Of a DNA stretch of 64,000 bases, positions 22,167 through 35,502 are shown in pieces. Origin of the DNA: Oidiodendron maius Zn (taxonomy: Eukaryota; Ascomycota; Leotiomycetes; Myxotrichaceae); the NCBI GenBank assembly GCA_000827325.1, contig KN832873.1, forward strand, positions 1,068,245-1,132,244, in the 5' to 3' direction. The notes under the pieces were generated by a model that was not told where the DNA came from, searched no databases, and saw only the letters and a list, made by a program, of their open reading frames with translations. Each line of letters starts with the position of its first letter. Position 1 is the stretch's first letter. The position numbers and the translations under genes are program-made.

Positions 22167-22724
22167 TTACTGGATAAGGCACTGACGCATAGGCACGTCC
22201 TCAATTGAGCAGCCCCTCTCCAACGCCTCAACAGCAGCCTCCAATCTCGCAGATTTGTAACAATGGTACTCCCTCTGTAGAGCTAGCATCCTCTCCCAAC
22301 ATTCGGCGTCCGATTCCTGCTGTACTGGCACTGAGAAGGGAATTACTGTCCGGGTTTGGAAGACGTCGGCGAACCCAGGGAGAGGAGGTGGTGGGGGAGT
22401 CCGCATGTCGCTGTTCAGACGCATCATTGTCCGCCGGTGATGGATGGTCTGGCTGTCACAGCTGGCCGCCCGACTGTACCCAGGACTTGAGCAGCGGCTG
22501 CCCGGTGAGGGCGTCACGCAGGGAGAGGCGGAGCACGAGACGGGAGGAGTGCCAGATGTGAACATTGAAGGCATGGCGGGGAGGAAGTAGAGAGAGAAAG
22601 AGGGAGTTCTTGAATTGGATAATAGCATTGCAAAACAAAAGAGAGACGGGCGTCCGGGGGGGTGGGAAAGAAAGATATTCTTTAGGGTCCTCTTAGGGCT
22701 GAGTCGCTCACTCAGGTATGGCAT
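22167..22724 (-). CDS. Small Ser/Pro-rich protein with a charged, helical C-terminus; unidentified
   Basis: Single exon of 185 residues starting at ATG 22724; later Met codons (for example the one before FTSGTPPVS) are alternative starts. The N-terminal two thirds are rich in Ser, Pro, Cys and Arg and look disordered, including PPPPPLPGFADVFQ. The last 50 residues (from ESDAECWERMLALQREYHCY to the end) look like a structured, conserved helix pair ending in CLIQ, a C-terminal pattern of the CaaX type (Cys-Leu-Ile-Gln), which could be prenylated. I do not recognise the family. It stands alone, with more than 3 kb of empty DNA downstream and about 1 kb upstream, the usual setting of a regulated gene. 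Confidence 0.6.
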   Translation of the reverse strand: MPYLSERLSPKRTLKNIFLSHPPGRPSLFCFAMLLSNSRTPSFSLYFLPAMPSMFTSGTPPVSCSASPCVTPSPGSRCSSPGYSRAASCDSQTIHHRRTMMRLNSDMRTPPPPPLPGFADVFQTRTVIPFSVPVQQESDAECWERMLALQREYHCYKSARLEAAVEALERGCSIEDVPMRQCLIQ

Positions 22725-23798
22725 AAGCAGGCCAAGATAGGGAACTCTTGTAGTAGAGGAAGAACAACGTCAGCCTGAGTCAGAACCCGGAAGGAAGCAG
22801 TCCTTTATATGGAGGGACGGGTAGTAATAGACCGCCCTAGACAACTACGAAAGCAGCGATCCTCGCAGCGTCCCGGATGATGCGGCCACATGTACACTCT
22901 GCTGTTTGTTGTGCATGACCGGCCATGGGCGCGCAGCGGGCAGGCGATCTGCCGCCGGCATTTCTCCTCTCGGGAATCTCGCTACTTTAACATCCCTAAA
23001 GGATGGGATGTTGGTTGCCCGCTTTGTGCTTTCTGCTCTGGCTAGGGGTGGGATACGATGGGAGATCGCCGTCTATGCCGACTTGGAGGAATCGGGTTGC
23101 CAGCTCAGCAGAGGAGCGGAGGGAGAACGATACAGACGCCGATCAGCCAACTGCCTTCGGGAAATGGGATTAAGGCGGACTCCCGTAAGAGTATTGAGGC
23201 ACGTTCCGCATATATGAAAATTTTAAGATATCTGCTGTTATGACGGGTTCGAAGCAGCGGTATTCTGCAGTGGTGAGATATTGCATTCTCAATATACCTT
23301 TGTCTCACTTTTTCCTTTTCAGATGATTAATTCAGAATCTAGGAATAGGTGCGACGGAATGTCGCAAATCAGATCGAGGATTACGCTGTGATCGGCAGCT
23401 GTTACTATATTGCCCGCGCTGCCTGTGCGGGGTGTGTGACCCTCGGTACCCCATCTTACCGTGGAAGTCTTCGCCCTGCTTTCATTTCTATCAGAATACG
23501 GAGTCGGTCGAGTGACAGGTCTCCCTTCGCCGATTGTTCAGTGCCGCTATAAAGCCCTTGTGGGTGTATAGGAATGTGTGCCAGGCTAATAGATTTCCAT
23601 TTCTTCTGTTTGAACGAAATGGGATATGCTTCGGCACGCGACATGAGCCTCTTTCAATAGGTTAGGAGGGCAAACATGGGCTTAAGATAAGCTATTAAGA
23701 CACTACGAATGAGGAGCAAACAACGCCTACTATACAAGGGACCTAGCGGTTTACCCCCTTCTACTTCGTTTCCTTATCTTCCCTCGTCCTTTACTCCC
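22725..23798. other. Intergenic upstream of the small protein gene
   Basis: 1.07 kb. Presumably the promoter of the minus-strand gene ending at 22167 and the terminator of the gene at 23799. Short open frames (22906-23217 and 23058-23243) overlap each other and show no domain. Confidence 0.35.
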
Positions 23799-24936
23799 TC
23801 ATTTCTTCTCGTCGCTCTTATCAGCACCCTCCTTCCCATCCTCGCTCTCCTCAACCTCGTCATCTGCTCCATCCTCCTGTGCTGCTGTCTCAGCTGCCGC
23901 CCGTCTCTCAATCTCCTCACGCTCGAGAGCCTGCCACTTGGCATCGTGATCGTGGTCAGCGGCATCACTACCATGCTTGACCCTGAGAGTCGACTGCTCT
24001 AGCTGCCCTCTCCCAACCAGGCTCAGCACAAGGGATGCGCCGACGAAGAACGTCAGCACAAACCGATATGTTGAGTACCAGGGAGGACACCAACCACGCA
24101 CGGTGGCTTGCACATCGGTGAAATATTGGAAGATGAAGGCGAGGAATTGCGTGATGAGGGCATACTCATGGGGCATAAGGAGTGTGGGCCATGCAACGGC
24201 TGGCGCAATGACACCATATGCGAACCGCCGATGGCTGTGCCCGCCGTATCCAGCATACTCTAGGCCCCAGTGAATGGCCCCGAGGAAGGATATTATCTTT
24301 ATTATTAGACCACAGAAGGCTCAAGAGAGTAATCTGGCTACTTACAACTGCACCATATCCGATTTGAATCGGGAGCATCATGTCCAGCAGATATTGTGCC
24401 GTTTCACGCGAGAAAAATAGCTCTATACCCGTTGAGTTGGTGTGGTTAAGATCGTAAGCCAGGAAGACAGTCCCCAGCGACGTCACTGCATATGGGAGGA
24501 CTCCTGCAATCCCTAATAACAGCGGTTCCCTAGGAACGTCTTTCAGTCCAAATGTATCTTTCATCGTTTTGATATCATCCTTTAGTGAACCCATCATCTC
24601 ATCTTCTTTGTGCTCCTTCTTGGAACCCTCGAGCACATGGCGCACTGAGGATTGAGTGGAGACCGACTCCGGATGACTTTCAAGCTTCTGTTGCGCATAT
24701 ATCTTCTCAGATTCTCTATCAATCTTGTCCACTGGCGTGGAAGATTTCGTCGCGTAGAGCAATGATGAGATTGTTGATCGGGACAGGGAGGAGGCAACTT
24801 GGGGGCGTCTATTGTTCAATTGGCGGAGGGGCACAAGGCTTCGAGACTTGAGGGAGGTTGCACTATAGCTTGTTCTAGCAGATAAAGGCCTCGAATAGCA
24901 CTTTAGAAGTGATCGCGTGCCAGTCGAGCGAAGCAT
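23799..24936 (-). CDS. DUF3429 mitochondrial membrane protein (TMEM69-like)
   Basis: Exons on the minus strand are 24936-24346 and 24296-23799, a 49-nt intron with GTAAGT donor, giving 362 residues. The start is the ATG at 24936; the frame is open further upstream but has only a GTG at 24999. The first 35 residues (MLRSTGTRSLLKCYSRPLSA) are Arg/Ser-rich with no acids, a good mitochondrial presequence. DUF3429 follows, with several membrane segments: PREPLLLGIAGVLPY, then across the exon junction QIGYGAV-IISFLGAIHWGLEY, AYGVIAPAVAWPTLL, EYALITQFLAFIFQY and YRFVLTFFVGASLVLSL. The tail is acidic. The family is related to TMEM69; its molecular role is unknown. Divergent from VPS13 with a 568-bp shared promoter region. 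Confidence 0.85.
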
Positions 24937-25504
24937 CTTGATAGGATTGCTAGGGTTTGGTGATGTCGAATATCTGACTGCGCTTCCCAGCAACCCCACG
25001 TCTTGGGATCAGTTAGAAGATAGCAATGAATATACACTGATAGCATATGAGTACCAAAGTGAGGCTTTGCTAGGAGAATATACGAAGAAGTCGTATACCA
25101 ATCATCGAACTCTGGCCATAATCCGGTTGTCTTCCAGCAGTGATGTGAACCTGCAGACCAGCAAATGCCGATGACGTCGTTTGCAGGCCATCATCGCAAA
25201 TCTCTGACATGTGTCGCCAGACAGGCACCCGTGGGTCTAGCGAAACAACGGCCACGGTTGTATAGCGGGGAAGGCAAGCTCGCCTCTTGGGCCATCCAAC
25301 ATTAACATTATATTTACTTCCTTCCCTGGGAGTCGCACGAAGGATCCATTCCCACGCGGTACGACATAATTTCCTAATGACAGTTATGGCCTGATCCTCG
25401 AACCAACCCCCTCCGTCGTCCTTGATAAAAGAATGCGAACGACGCATGCGAACAGAGTCTGATCCAGAGATACGCGGCCAGCGTGACGGCAATTAGGCAT
25501 CAAG
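24937..25504. other. Divergent promoter region of the DUF3429 and VPS13 genes
   Basis: 568 bp between the two start codons. No separate gene seen. Confidence 0.4.
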
Positions 25505-28500
25505 ATGTTGGAGGGACTCGTGGCATCGCTGCTCAATCGCTTCCTGGGCATGTATATAAGGAACTTCGACCCGGGGCAATTGAAAGTTGGTATCTGGTCT
25601 GGCGACGTCAAGCTGCAGGCCCTAGAGCTGCGCAAGGAAGCTCTAGACCAGCTGAAGCTGCCCTTAAATGTTGTTGAAGGCCATCTGGGTGCCCTGACGC
25701 TCAAGATTCCCTGGTCAAACCTGCGTGGTCAGCCTGTGCAAGTGTACATTGAAGATGTCTTCCTCTTGGCAGCGCCGAAGGAGGACGCAGAGTGGGATGA
25801 TGAAGAGGAAGAGCGCAGGAGGCAGGTGGTCAAGATTGAGAAGCTAGACAGTGCGGAGCTTCTGAAGGAGCGCAATCAAGAAGGCATGAGCCAGGAAGAG
25901 CAACAGAAAAATCAGAGTTTCACAGACAGTCTAGTCACGAAGATTGTCGACAACCTCCAGATCACGGTTAAGAACATCCACATCCGCTACGAAGACTCGA
26001 TATCGGCTCCTGGCCACCCATTCGCCCTTGGTTTGACACTGGAAGAATTCAGCGCCATCAGCACTGATGGAGAATGGAAGCCGACATACATACAGGATAC
26101 AATGGGCCCTACTCATAAATTGGCCACCTTAGGGTCCCTAGCAGTTTATTGGAATACGGATGCCCATCTGTTGAGTTCTGGAAGGGAAGCGGAATTGCCC
26201 GGCGAACCTGCCATATCCTCACACGAGGAAATGGTGGAGAATTTTAAGGACATGATTGTGAAGGGCGAGGATACGGAACAATCAGGCCACCAGTTTATCT
26301 TGAAACCCGTCAGTGGCCAGGCAAAGATTGAAATCGACAAATCTGGCAAAACTGATGTGCCGCATATGAAAGCTGGGCTGATATTTGATGAGATTGGACT
26401 CGTGTTGGATGATGACCAGTATCGCGATGCACTCATGATGATCGACTTGTTCCACTACTTCATTCGTCACCAAGAGTACAAGAAGCTGGAGCCAAAGGGA
26501 GTTACGCCCAAGGACGATCCAAGAGCATGGTTTAAATTTGCGGGCAACGCAATCTTAAGCAAGATTCACGAACGCAATCGTCGTTGGTCGTGGGACTATT
26601 TCAAGGAACGCAGAGATGATCGAATTCGATATATTGAGCTCTTCAAAAAGAAGAAGAAACAGACAGAGCAGTTGACAACTGAAGAAACAGAGGAGCTGAA
26701 TAAGCTTGAGTGGAAGCTGAATTACGAGGATATGCGTTTCTGGAGATCTTTGGCCAGAAACCAACTGAAGAAAGAGAATGTTGGAGTCAAGAAGACGGAA
26801 ACCGCGAAGCAGAAGCAGGGTTGGATTGCTTGGGCCTGGGGTACGAAACCCCAGGAGGAGGAGGAAGATACGGAAACTACCATGACTGAGGAGCAACGGA
26901 AAGAATTGTATGATGCCATTGACTGGGATGAGAAGACGGCCCTAGCAGCGACCGTGGATCTACCGAAAGAAACAGTCAAGATACAAATAGACGCGTCACT
27001 CAACACTGGAAGCTTCACGCTTAAGCGTGATCCGCATGGCAAGGCATCAGAATTACTCAGTTTATATTTCGATTCCTTCCGAGCGAAGTTCCTCCAACGC
27101 CCAACTTCATTCCTGGCAGACGTGAGCCTTGGAGGCTTGAGAGTCAACGATGGAACGACTCCTCATAGCCTGTTCCCTCAAATTGTGAAGGTAAAGGATG
27201 CGCCAGATGAACCAGTGTCAAAATCCGTTTTAGATGAGACGGATGACAAAGAGACCGCGAGAGATGACATCGTTGACCCCTTCTTCCAATTCCAGTTCGA
27301 GAAGAATCCCTTGGACGGCGCTAGCGATTTGGCCCTGACTGGCAAGCTCAAACCTCTTGAGATCATCTGGAATCCTCTTTTCTTGGTAGGTGTAATAAAA
27401 TTTTTCCAGCCTCCGGAGAGACATATGGAGTCTATCGGGGCGCTTATGGAGAGCGCCGGTGCGACCGTGGAGGGCCTACGCCAGCAGACAAGGGCGGGCC
27501 TTGAATTTGCGTTAGAAGAGCATAAGACGATCAATGCCAAACTTGACCTTCAGGCTCCTCTCATCATTGTACCTGAGAGTATAACTGCGAAGTCAACCAT
27601 ATGCATGATTCTTGATGCCGGGCACATTAGTGTCAACAGTGAGCTTGTGGACCAGGATACCTTGAAGGAGGTGCAATCGAAGCATAGGCAATCATACACC
27701 GAGGAAGACTTCAAACGATTGGAGTCGTTAATGTACGACAAGTTCTTGGTCAAGCTTTCGTCTACACAGCTACTTATGGGCCCGTCAATTGAGCAGACGA
27801 AGGCTCAGTTGACCGCCAGGGATGAGACGAAATCTCTGCATGTAGTTGAGAAGATCAACATGGACTTCATAGTTGAAACTTCAATCATTCCCAAGGCGCC
27901 AAATCTGGCCAAGGTGCGAATATCCGGCAATCTGCCTGTGCTGCATGCCTCAGCATCAGACAAAAAATACAAGAGCTTAATGCGACTCATTGAAGTTGCG
28001 ATACCGCGTTTCCATGAGGATGAGATAGAAGAGTCTGTCAATATCTCCGAGCCAGGGACAGACGCAACAAAGTTTCGGCCTCGTACACAGAGCTCAATCT
28101 CAAAGAAATCGTTCAAGCCTCGCGACCGCCCTTTGAGTAAGGCATTCCAATTCTCGACATCTGCTCAGGAAGCGATTATCCTGCAGGATGATGATGACGA
28201 CGATGGCGATACCGTGTTCCAAGATGCGCCAGATCCAAGCGAGAAAGAGCGGCTGAAGGTTCAGCAGCGCAACTTCGAACTGAAGTTCGGCGTTGAGCGG
28301 CTCCAAGGCTCTCTTTACAGAAGCGATCCAGAAGGCAGGAAACCAGATCAACTTCTTGTGGAGCTAGTTGCTGAAAACTTCGGATTTGACCTCTGCGTAC
28401 GGCCGTATGATATAATTATTGAAACCTCCCTGGAGTCTGTGGTTGTGGATGACTATGTCGAAAATCCTCCTGCGGAATTCAAATCTATCTTATCTTCTGG

Positions 28501-31500
28501 GAATAAAGATTCTGATGAAAAGAAAGATCTCATCAATGTTAGACTCGTGAGAGTCAGAAAGGACTCGCCTGAGTTCATGCCACTCTATGAGGGTGTTGAA
28601 ATCAATATCGACGTCTCAGTTTCTACCATTAATCTTGTCGTGACGCGAAAGACTCTACTTACGCTGCTGGACTTCATCCTAATAACTTTTACACACAACG
28701 AGGCGGGTCACGTTGCAGTTGAGGCTGCACCCCAAGAGATCTTGGATACCGACAATATCGAATCGCAGCCCGATTCAGAACCTCTGAAACCGGTAGAGTC
28801 GATGTCCATTCGTATCAAGGTTGACCTGACGAGTATCAACCTTATTCTTAACAACGATGGTATCCGATTAGCTACACTCTCCTTTAATCACGCTGATGGA
28901 GGTATTTTTATTATGGGCAGGACGATGCGAATTGCTGCTAAGCTTGGCGATCTCTCTTTACTGGACGATATCAATCAGGGAGCATCAAAGGAGTCGAACC
29001 TACGGAAGTTGATCACAATCCAAGGAGATGATCTGGCCGACTTCCGCTATGAGACCTTCGATTCTCAAAACGTGGAAACTTATCCGGGATACGACTCTTC
29101 GATATTCTTGAGGGCAGGTTCTATAAAGCTTAACTTTGTGGAGGAACCTTTCCGGAAGATCATTGACTTCTTAGTAAAGTTTGGTAAAATGCAGGCCATC
29201 TTCAACGCGGCAAGACAAGCCGCAGCCAACCAGGCCTCTCAAATTCAAAACGCGGGTCGCATCAAATTTGACATCAACATCAAGACTCCTATTGTGGTAT
29301 TCCCACGAGTCATGATTGCTGGTCGCCCCACGCGGGACTTGCTCACTGCCTACCTAGGAGAGATCTTTGCTGAGAACAAATTTGTTCCACTAGATGATTC
29401 CAAGGATGCACAAATCGCTATGCAATTAACTGCTGGCATTAGGAATATTCGGCTAACATCCGACTTTCATTTCCCTGGATTTGAGACGGAGGAATTAGAA
29501 CTTATCGACAATGTCGATCTCAGTTTCAAATTGGCCTATGCAGAGCATATTACTGGCGTCAAGAGACCCGACATGGAAGTTGAGGGACATATGACTGATT
29601 TCAACTTGCGAATTACCCAAACCCAGCTGCGCTTCTTATTAGAGCTGGCAAAATCTGTTCCCGCAGCCTTCCAGGTCGATCAGGGCGAGAATGAGCAGCA
29701 GGCTATTAAGGACGTGCCAAAGGCTACTCGAAAGAAAGCAGGAGATCTTGCTCTATCGGGTACGGTAGCTATAGAAGAAGAGGGCACACTAGTCGACCTA
29801 GGGCCTGAGCTAGGTGTGGACTCAAGCATCTGGACTAAGCTTGATCTGGCTTTCCATGTTCATACCGTCGGCATGGAGTTAGTCTTTGCACCTGAAGATG
29901 AGCCAGTTGGTGATCTGTCAGCTGCTAGCTTATCTAAATTCTCACTGGATGATATGAAAGTTAAGTTGCGCATGATGACTGATGGATCGCTGGAATCAGA
30001 GCTTTTGATTCAGTCCTTCACGATCCAAGATAGTAGAACCCAAGAAACGAACAAATTCCGAAAGATCATGACTTCTTCCAATAAGGATGTTCAGCAATTT
30101 ATGGCCAGTGTTACGGTATCTGGTGGACAAGAGCGAAATGTAATTGCCATGGTTGCAATTGACAGCCCTCGGATTATTTTTGCCCTTGACTACCTCTTTG
30201 CGATACAGTCATACTTAAACGGTGCCTTTGCTACCCATGAGCCACCAATCGCCGATGACGATGAACTCTTTCCTGAATCTGGAGATGCGTCGGAGACAGA
30301 TTCGCTTTTTACTACCGGGAAGAGCAAGCCACTTACCCTTCGGTCCAAGTCTATCGCCACTATAGGCAGCCAGGAATCTCCGCAAGCGGAAGAATCCACG
30401 CTGAATATTGCCTTCAGGGTCAATGTCGTTGATGCACATGTAATTTTGATCGCAAACCCTCTTACTGCCAGCTCGGAAGCAATCGTACTGCGAACCAAAC
30501 AGGTTCTTATATCAAAACAACATGCCCTCACGCTTCAGGTTTCTGAAGTTGGAATGTTCCTCTGCCGGATGGATCGCTTTGAGGACAGTCGTTTGAGGAT
30601 TATCGACGATTTCTCAATGCAGATGTCCACAGATAGCTCGAAGCTAGATAGAACCAGTGTTTACATTGACATCGAGCCGCTGGTACTCCGATTGTCTCTT
30701 CGCGATATCCTACTAGCCCTCCAGATCGTCTCCAAAGCCTCTGAATTGTCGGGCCACGATGACAAGAAAGATCACACCAGTGCTTCTAATGAGAAGGTAA
30801 AACAGCTCAAGCGACCTCGTTCTTCGACGATAGGACACAAAGGAGCAAGTAGTAAAGGCGCGTCGTCAATGGTAAAGAAGAGTCACCAACCTGCGCTTCC
30901 TCCTCGCCGTAAATCTAGTGCAGTCTCTGGTCAAGCAATTGTGCTGCACCACGAAGAGCTCAATGCTAATTTTGAAGGAATGAGGGTCATATTAATTGGA
31001 GATTTGCACGAATTGCCCATTCTAGATCTCAGCGTCAAAGGTTTCAATGCAACAGCCAGTGACTGGTCAAGCAACCTTGAAGCGGAAGCCATCATTGATA
31101 CATACATCAATGTATATAATTTCGCAAAATCTGCCTGGGAACCTCTCATCGAGCCATGGCAGCTTGGTCTGCATGTTGCCAAGGATTCGAGCCAAGATTG
31201 TCTATCCATCGACTTCGCGTCGCAAAAGACGTTGGAAATTACGGCTACATCGGCCACGATTGCTCTAGCATCCAAGTCGGCGCAATTTTTGAGTCAGAAA
31301 GAGGATGTTCTCTCTAAGCCAAGAGGAGAGGAAGCACCTTACAGAATCCGAAACTATACAGGCTTCGAGTTGAATGTATGGGCTGACATACCTGGCGAGG
31401 ACAACCAACTCTCTGCAACGCTAGAAGACGGCGAGGAAGCACCTTGGCGCTTCGAAGACTGGGAGAAGATGCGCGAGAATCTTTCACCAGAAAACTCGTC

Positions 31501-34500
31501 GGGAATTGTAGGTGTCAGGCTCGATGGCAGTGGATTCGACCCCATCAACAAAATTCCCATCAGTCGAGAGGGTGAAACTCTTTACAACCTCCGACCTCGC
31601 AAGGATCAAATTCTCCATCGACTTCTTGTTGAAGTGACACTGGGCAGAGATAACGTTAAATATATCACCTTTCGCTCTCCGCTACTGGTCGAAAACAAAA
31701 CTCAAATTCCAGTGGAATTGGGTGTGTTTGATGCAGAAGAGGGTCACTTGCTCAAAATCGAGAAGATCGCACCTGGAGAGAGTCGCCCTGCGCCTGTGGG
31801 TGCTGCATTTTTGAAGTCCTTGCTGGTCAGACCCGATCAGGGATTTGGTTATGCGTGGTCCACGGAAACATTATGGTGGAGAGATCTTCTCCAGCGGCCA
31901 ACGAAGACCATGACGTGCAGAGGGGAAGCAGATAAGAATACTCCTCCATTTTACTTCCAGATGCATGCCAATTATGACAAGAGCAACCCGCTCACCACGT
32001 AAGAATTCTTGTCTCAATTGTTGTTTTTGCTAACATTTCTTAGTATATATCCTTACATGAGAATACGACTTTCTGCTCCTGTCGAACTTGAGAACTTGCT
32101 TCCATACGACTTCAAGTACCGCATTTATGATAAAAACACCAAGAAAGACTGGACGAATTTCCTACGCAAAGGAGGACTCAGTCCGGTTCACGTAGTCGAG
32201 CTGTCCCGTCTTTTACTGCTCAGCATCGATATGCAGGATACAGTCTTCAAAGCTAGCGAGTTTGCAATTATAAACTCGAACAACCAAGAAGATTTCCGCA
32301 GAGAGACCCTCCTCATTTGCAAGGACAACGATGGACTTTCACTGAATCTCAACCTGCACTACTTCAAAATCCCCGATAGTGGTGGCGCATTTCGAGTCAC
32401 TATCTATAGCCCCTACGTTATCTTAAACAAGACTGGGCTAGAGATAAGCATCAGGGCCAAATCCCTTCTCCAGCAAGCCAGGACTGCTGCTGGTCAAGGA
32501 ATCAGCACTGGTTCTGGAGACTCTGAGAGGAGAAAGGCTCTTCCGTATATGTTCGCCTACGGGGCCGACGACCAGCGGAATCGCGCTTTATTGAAAGTTG
32601 GCGACTCGAGCTGGAGTAAGCCTCAGAGTTTCGATGCTATCGGAAGCGTTGTTGACGTTATTCTCCCATCTTCCTCTCAAAACACCGAAATTCACATTGG
32701 CATTAATGTGGAACCTGGAGAAGGGAAGTACAAGATGACTAAGGTTGTTACTCTGGCTCCTCGCTTTGTCTTGAACAACCAGATGGATGAGGAAATTAAT
32801 GTCCGAGAGCCTGGATCGTCCGACATGTTCACCCTAAAGCCAAGAGCCTTGGAGCCGTTGCATTTCTTGCAGAAAACTCAGGTGAAGCAGCTGTCGCTCT
32901 GCTTCCCTGGCGTGAACAATCAATGGTCCTCGCCATTTAATATTTCGGACCTTGGATCAACGCATATCAAACTAGCAAAGGCCGGTCAACGACAGAAGCT
33001 CATAAGGCTTGACATATTGATGGAAAAGGCGACCATTTTCCTCCACATCACTGCCGAGACAAAAAATTGGCCATTCTCTATGCGAAATGAGAGTGACACC
33101 GAATTTATGTTTTACCAAGCCAATCCAAATATTGATGATGAGGAAATAGAGGACCGAAGTGGCTGGCGCCCTATCCGTTATCGACTTCCCCCAAGAAGCA
33201 TTATGCCGTATGCGTGGGATTACCCTGCAGCTAAGAACAAGGAGTTAATTATCAACGCAAATGGAAGAGAGAGGCATATCAAGCTTGCGGAAATTGGCAA
33301 TCTCATTCCGATGAAAATCCCCGCGTCAAACAACCCAATGTCCAGAGAGACCAAGGTCATCGATCTCAATGTGGCAGCAGATGGACCTACACAGACTCTT
33401 ATTTTATCCAATTACAAGGCATCAACGAGTTTATACAAGCAGAATTCCCGATCTGAGTCTAGTACAAGCCTCACTAATGGCGGCTTTGAGGTCAAAGACC
33501 AGGATACAGGCGTGACCTTCCGGGCTCAGCTCAAACTTGCTGGGATTGGAATTTCATTGATCAATGCTCAGATGAAAGAACTAGCCTACATTACACTTCG
33601 AGACATCTCACTTCAATATTCGGAATCACCTCTGTTCCAGACAATCACAACTGCTGTAAAATGGGTGCAAATCGACAATCAACTTTATGGTGGCATTTTC
33701 CCAATGATACTCTACCCCAGTGTTGTGCCCAAGAATACGCGAGAGACGGAATCGCATCCCTCAGTTCACGCTATGATCACTCGGGTCAAGGATGATTCGT
33801 ATGGCGTGCTCTATATCAAATATGCGACTGTGCTACTGCAGCAGATGACACTAGAGATTGACGAGGACTTTGTGTACGCTCTCTTAGAGTTCTCAAAGGT
33901 TCCTGGAGCTAGCTGGTCAGAAACGAATGAAGGAGTTCTATGCGATGATAACTTAGATATTCCAGAGCCAAAGCAAGAACAACAAGGGCAAGATATTTAT
34001 TTCGAGTTGCTAAATATCCAGCCTATGCAGCTTGACTTGTCATTCGTTCGCACAGAGCGAGTTAATGTTGAAGATAAGACTTCATCAAGGAATCCTCTAA
34101 TGTTCTTCTTGAACATCTTAACAATGGCGATTGGCAACATTAACGATGCTCCAGTACGTCTGAATGCATTAATGTTAGAAAATGCGCGGGTTTCATCGTC
34201 CGTCCTGACGCAAAATATTTCGAATCATTACTCGCAAGAGGCGCTGTACCAAGTTCACAAGATCCTAGGGTCTGCTGATTTCCTCGGCAATCCCGTCGGT
34301 CTCTTTAATAATCTGAGCTCTGGAGTAGCAGACATCTTTTACGAGCCATACCAAGGACTTATCATGTCTGACAGGCCTGAGGCGCTTGGCGTGGGTATTG
34401 CCAAAGGTGCCACTAGCTTTGTGAAGAAGTCTGTCTTCGGAGTATCGGATAGTTTCTCAAAGGTCACTGGGAGTATTGCCAAAGGTCTCGCTGAGGCTAC

Positions 34501-35209
34501 TATGGATAAGCAATTCCAAGATCGACGACGAATGGCACGATCGCGAAATCGACCGAAGCATGCCCTCTATGGCGTCACGGCCGGCGCAAACTCCTTTGCG
34601 ACAAGTCTTGCTAGTGGCATCGGCGGGTTGGCGCGAAAACCAATGGAAGGAATTGAGCAGGAGGGCGTGGCAGGATTCTTTAAGGGTGTAGGCAAAGGAG
34701 TTTTGGGACTCGCGACCAAACCCGCGATTGGAGTGTTTGACCTTGCATCCAATGTCAGCGAGGGAATCCGAAATACAACCACAGTGTTCGACGATAACGG
34801 CCTTGATCGTGTTCGTCTCACTCGATTCATAGGCACAGACGGCATTGTGCGCCCATACTCTCAACGGGAAGCTCTGGGCCAATTCTGGCTCAAGCAACTC
34901 GACAACGGGAAATACTTCAACGAGCAATACATTGCACATCTAGAACTTCCACGTGAGGATGTGGTGGTCATGTTGACTTATTCTCGGATCATGCTGATCA
35001 AGAGCAAGAAACTGACGAGCGAGTGGGATGTGCCGCTGAAGGACATCCAGACTATTAGCAAGGAGCGCACGGGACTGAGCCTGACGCTCAGAGGCGGTAC
35101 AAATGGGCCTTTCATCCCTGTGGCGGAGGAGAGCTCGAGGAATTTCTTGTACCGGAAGATCGGGGTCGCAGTCGGGGAGTTCAATAAGAAGTACAAGGCG
35201 ACGGAGTAG
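25505..35209 (+). CDS. VPS13: Vacuolar protein sorting-associated protein 13, bridge-like lipid transfer protein
   Basis: Two exons, 25505-31998 and 32044-35209, one 45-nt intron (GTAAGA, CTAAC branch), giving 3219 residues, close to yeast Vps13. The chorein N-terminus is clear: LEGLVASLLNRFLGMYIRNF, GQLKVGIWSGDV. Then come the long repeating beta-groove region, the adaptor-binding SHR-BD region around residues 2160-2460 (APVELENLLPYDFKYRIYD just after the intron), the amphipathic C-terminal helices with GLARKPMEG and KGVLGLATKPAIG near 2980-3030, and a PH-like end (SRIMLIKSKKLTSEWDVPL). It moves phospholipids in bulk between membranes at contact sites. Residues 904-910 (VFQDAPD), after an acidic run, resemble a FFAT motif. 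The gene looks complete with no disabling change. Confidence 0.97.
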
Positions 35210-35502
35210 AAATTAAGCAACGGGAAAGAGAAGTATACAAATTGGTTGGTGTGGGATTCCTAAAGTAATATTAGCGTAGCATTTTAAATAGATAGACTTT
35301 TACTTCCTCGTTGAGTACGTCGTCTATAAGCCGTCGATGTGACGAGAGTTTGCTTTCTTTCTCTGTCCAGAGAAAGAAAGCGGATACATAAAACACACAC
35401 AAAAAGCGCCTATTATATTCAGTCTATATCCTACGTATTATTCCGCTATATAATACCTACTCTGACGTTGCATGTCCATGTGTTCATTCCAGATGATCCA
35501 CA

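Noticed and set aside
22906-23243. Overlapping plus-strand frames upstream of the small Ser/Pro-rich gene
   Set aside because: Two frames of similar length overlap in different phases with no motif, as expected by chance in GC-richer sequence.
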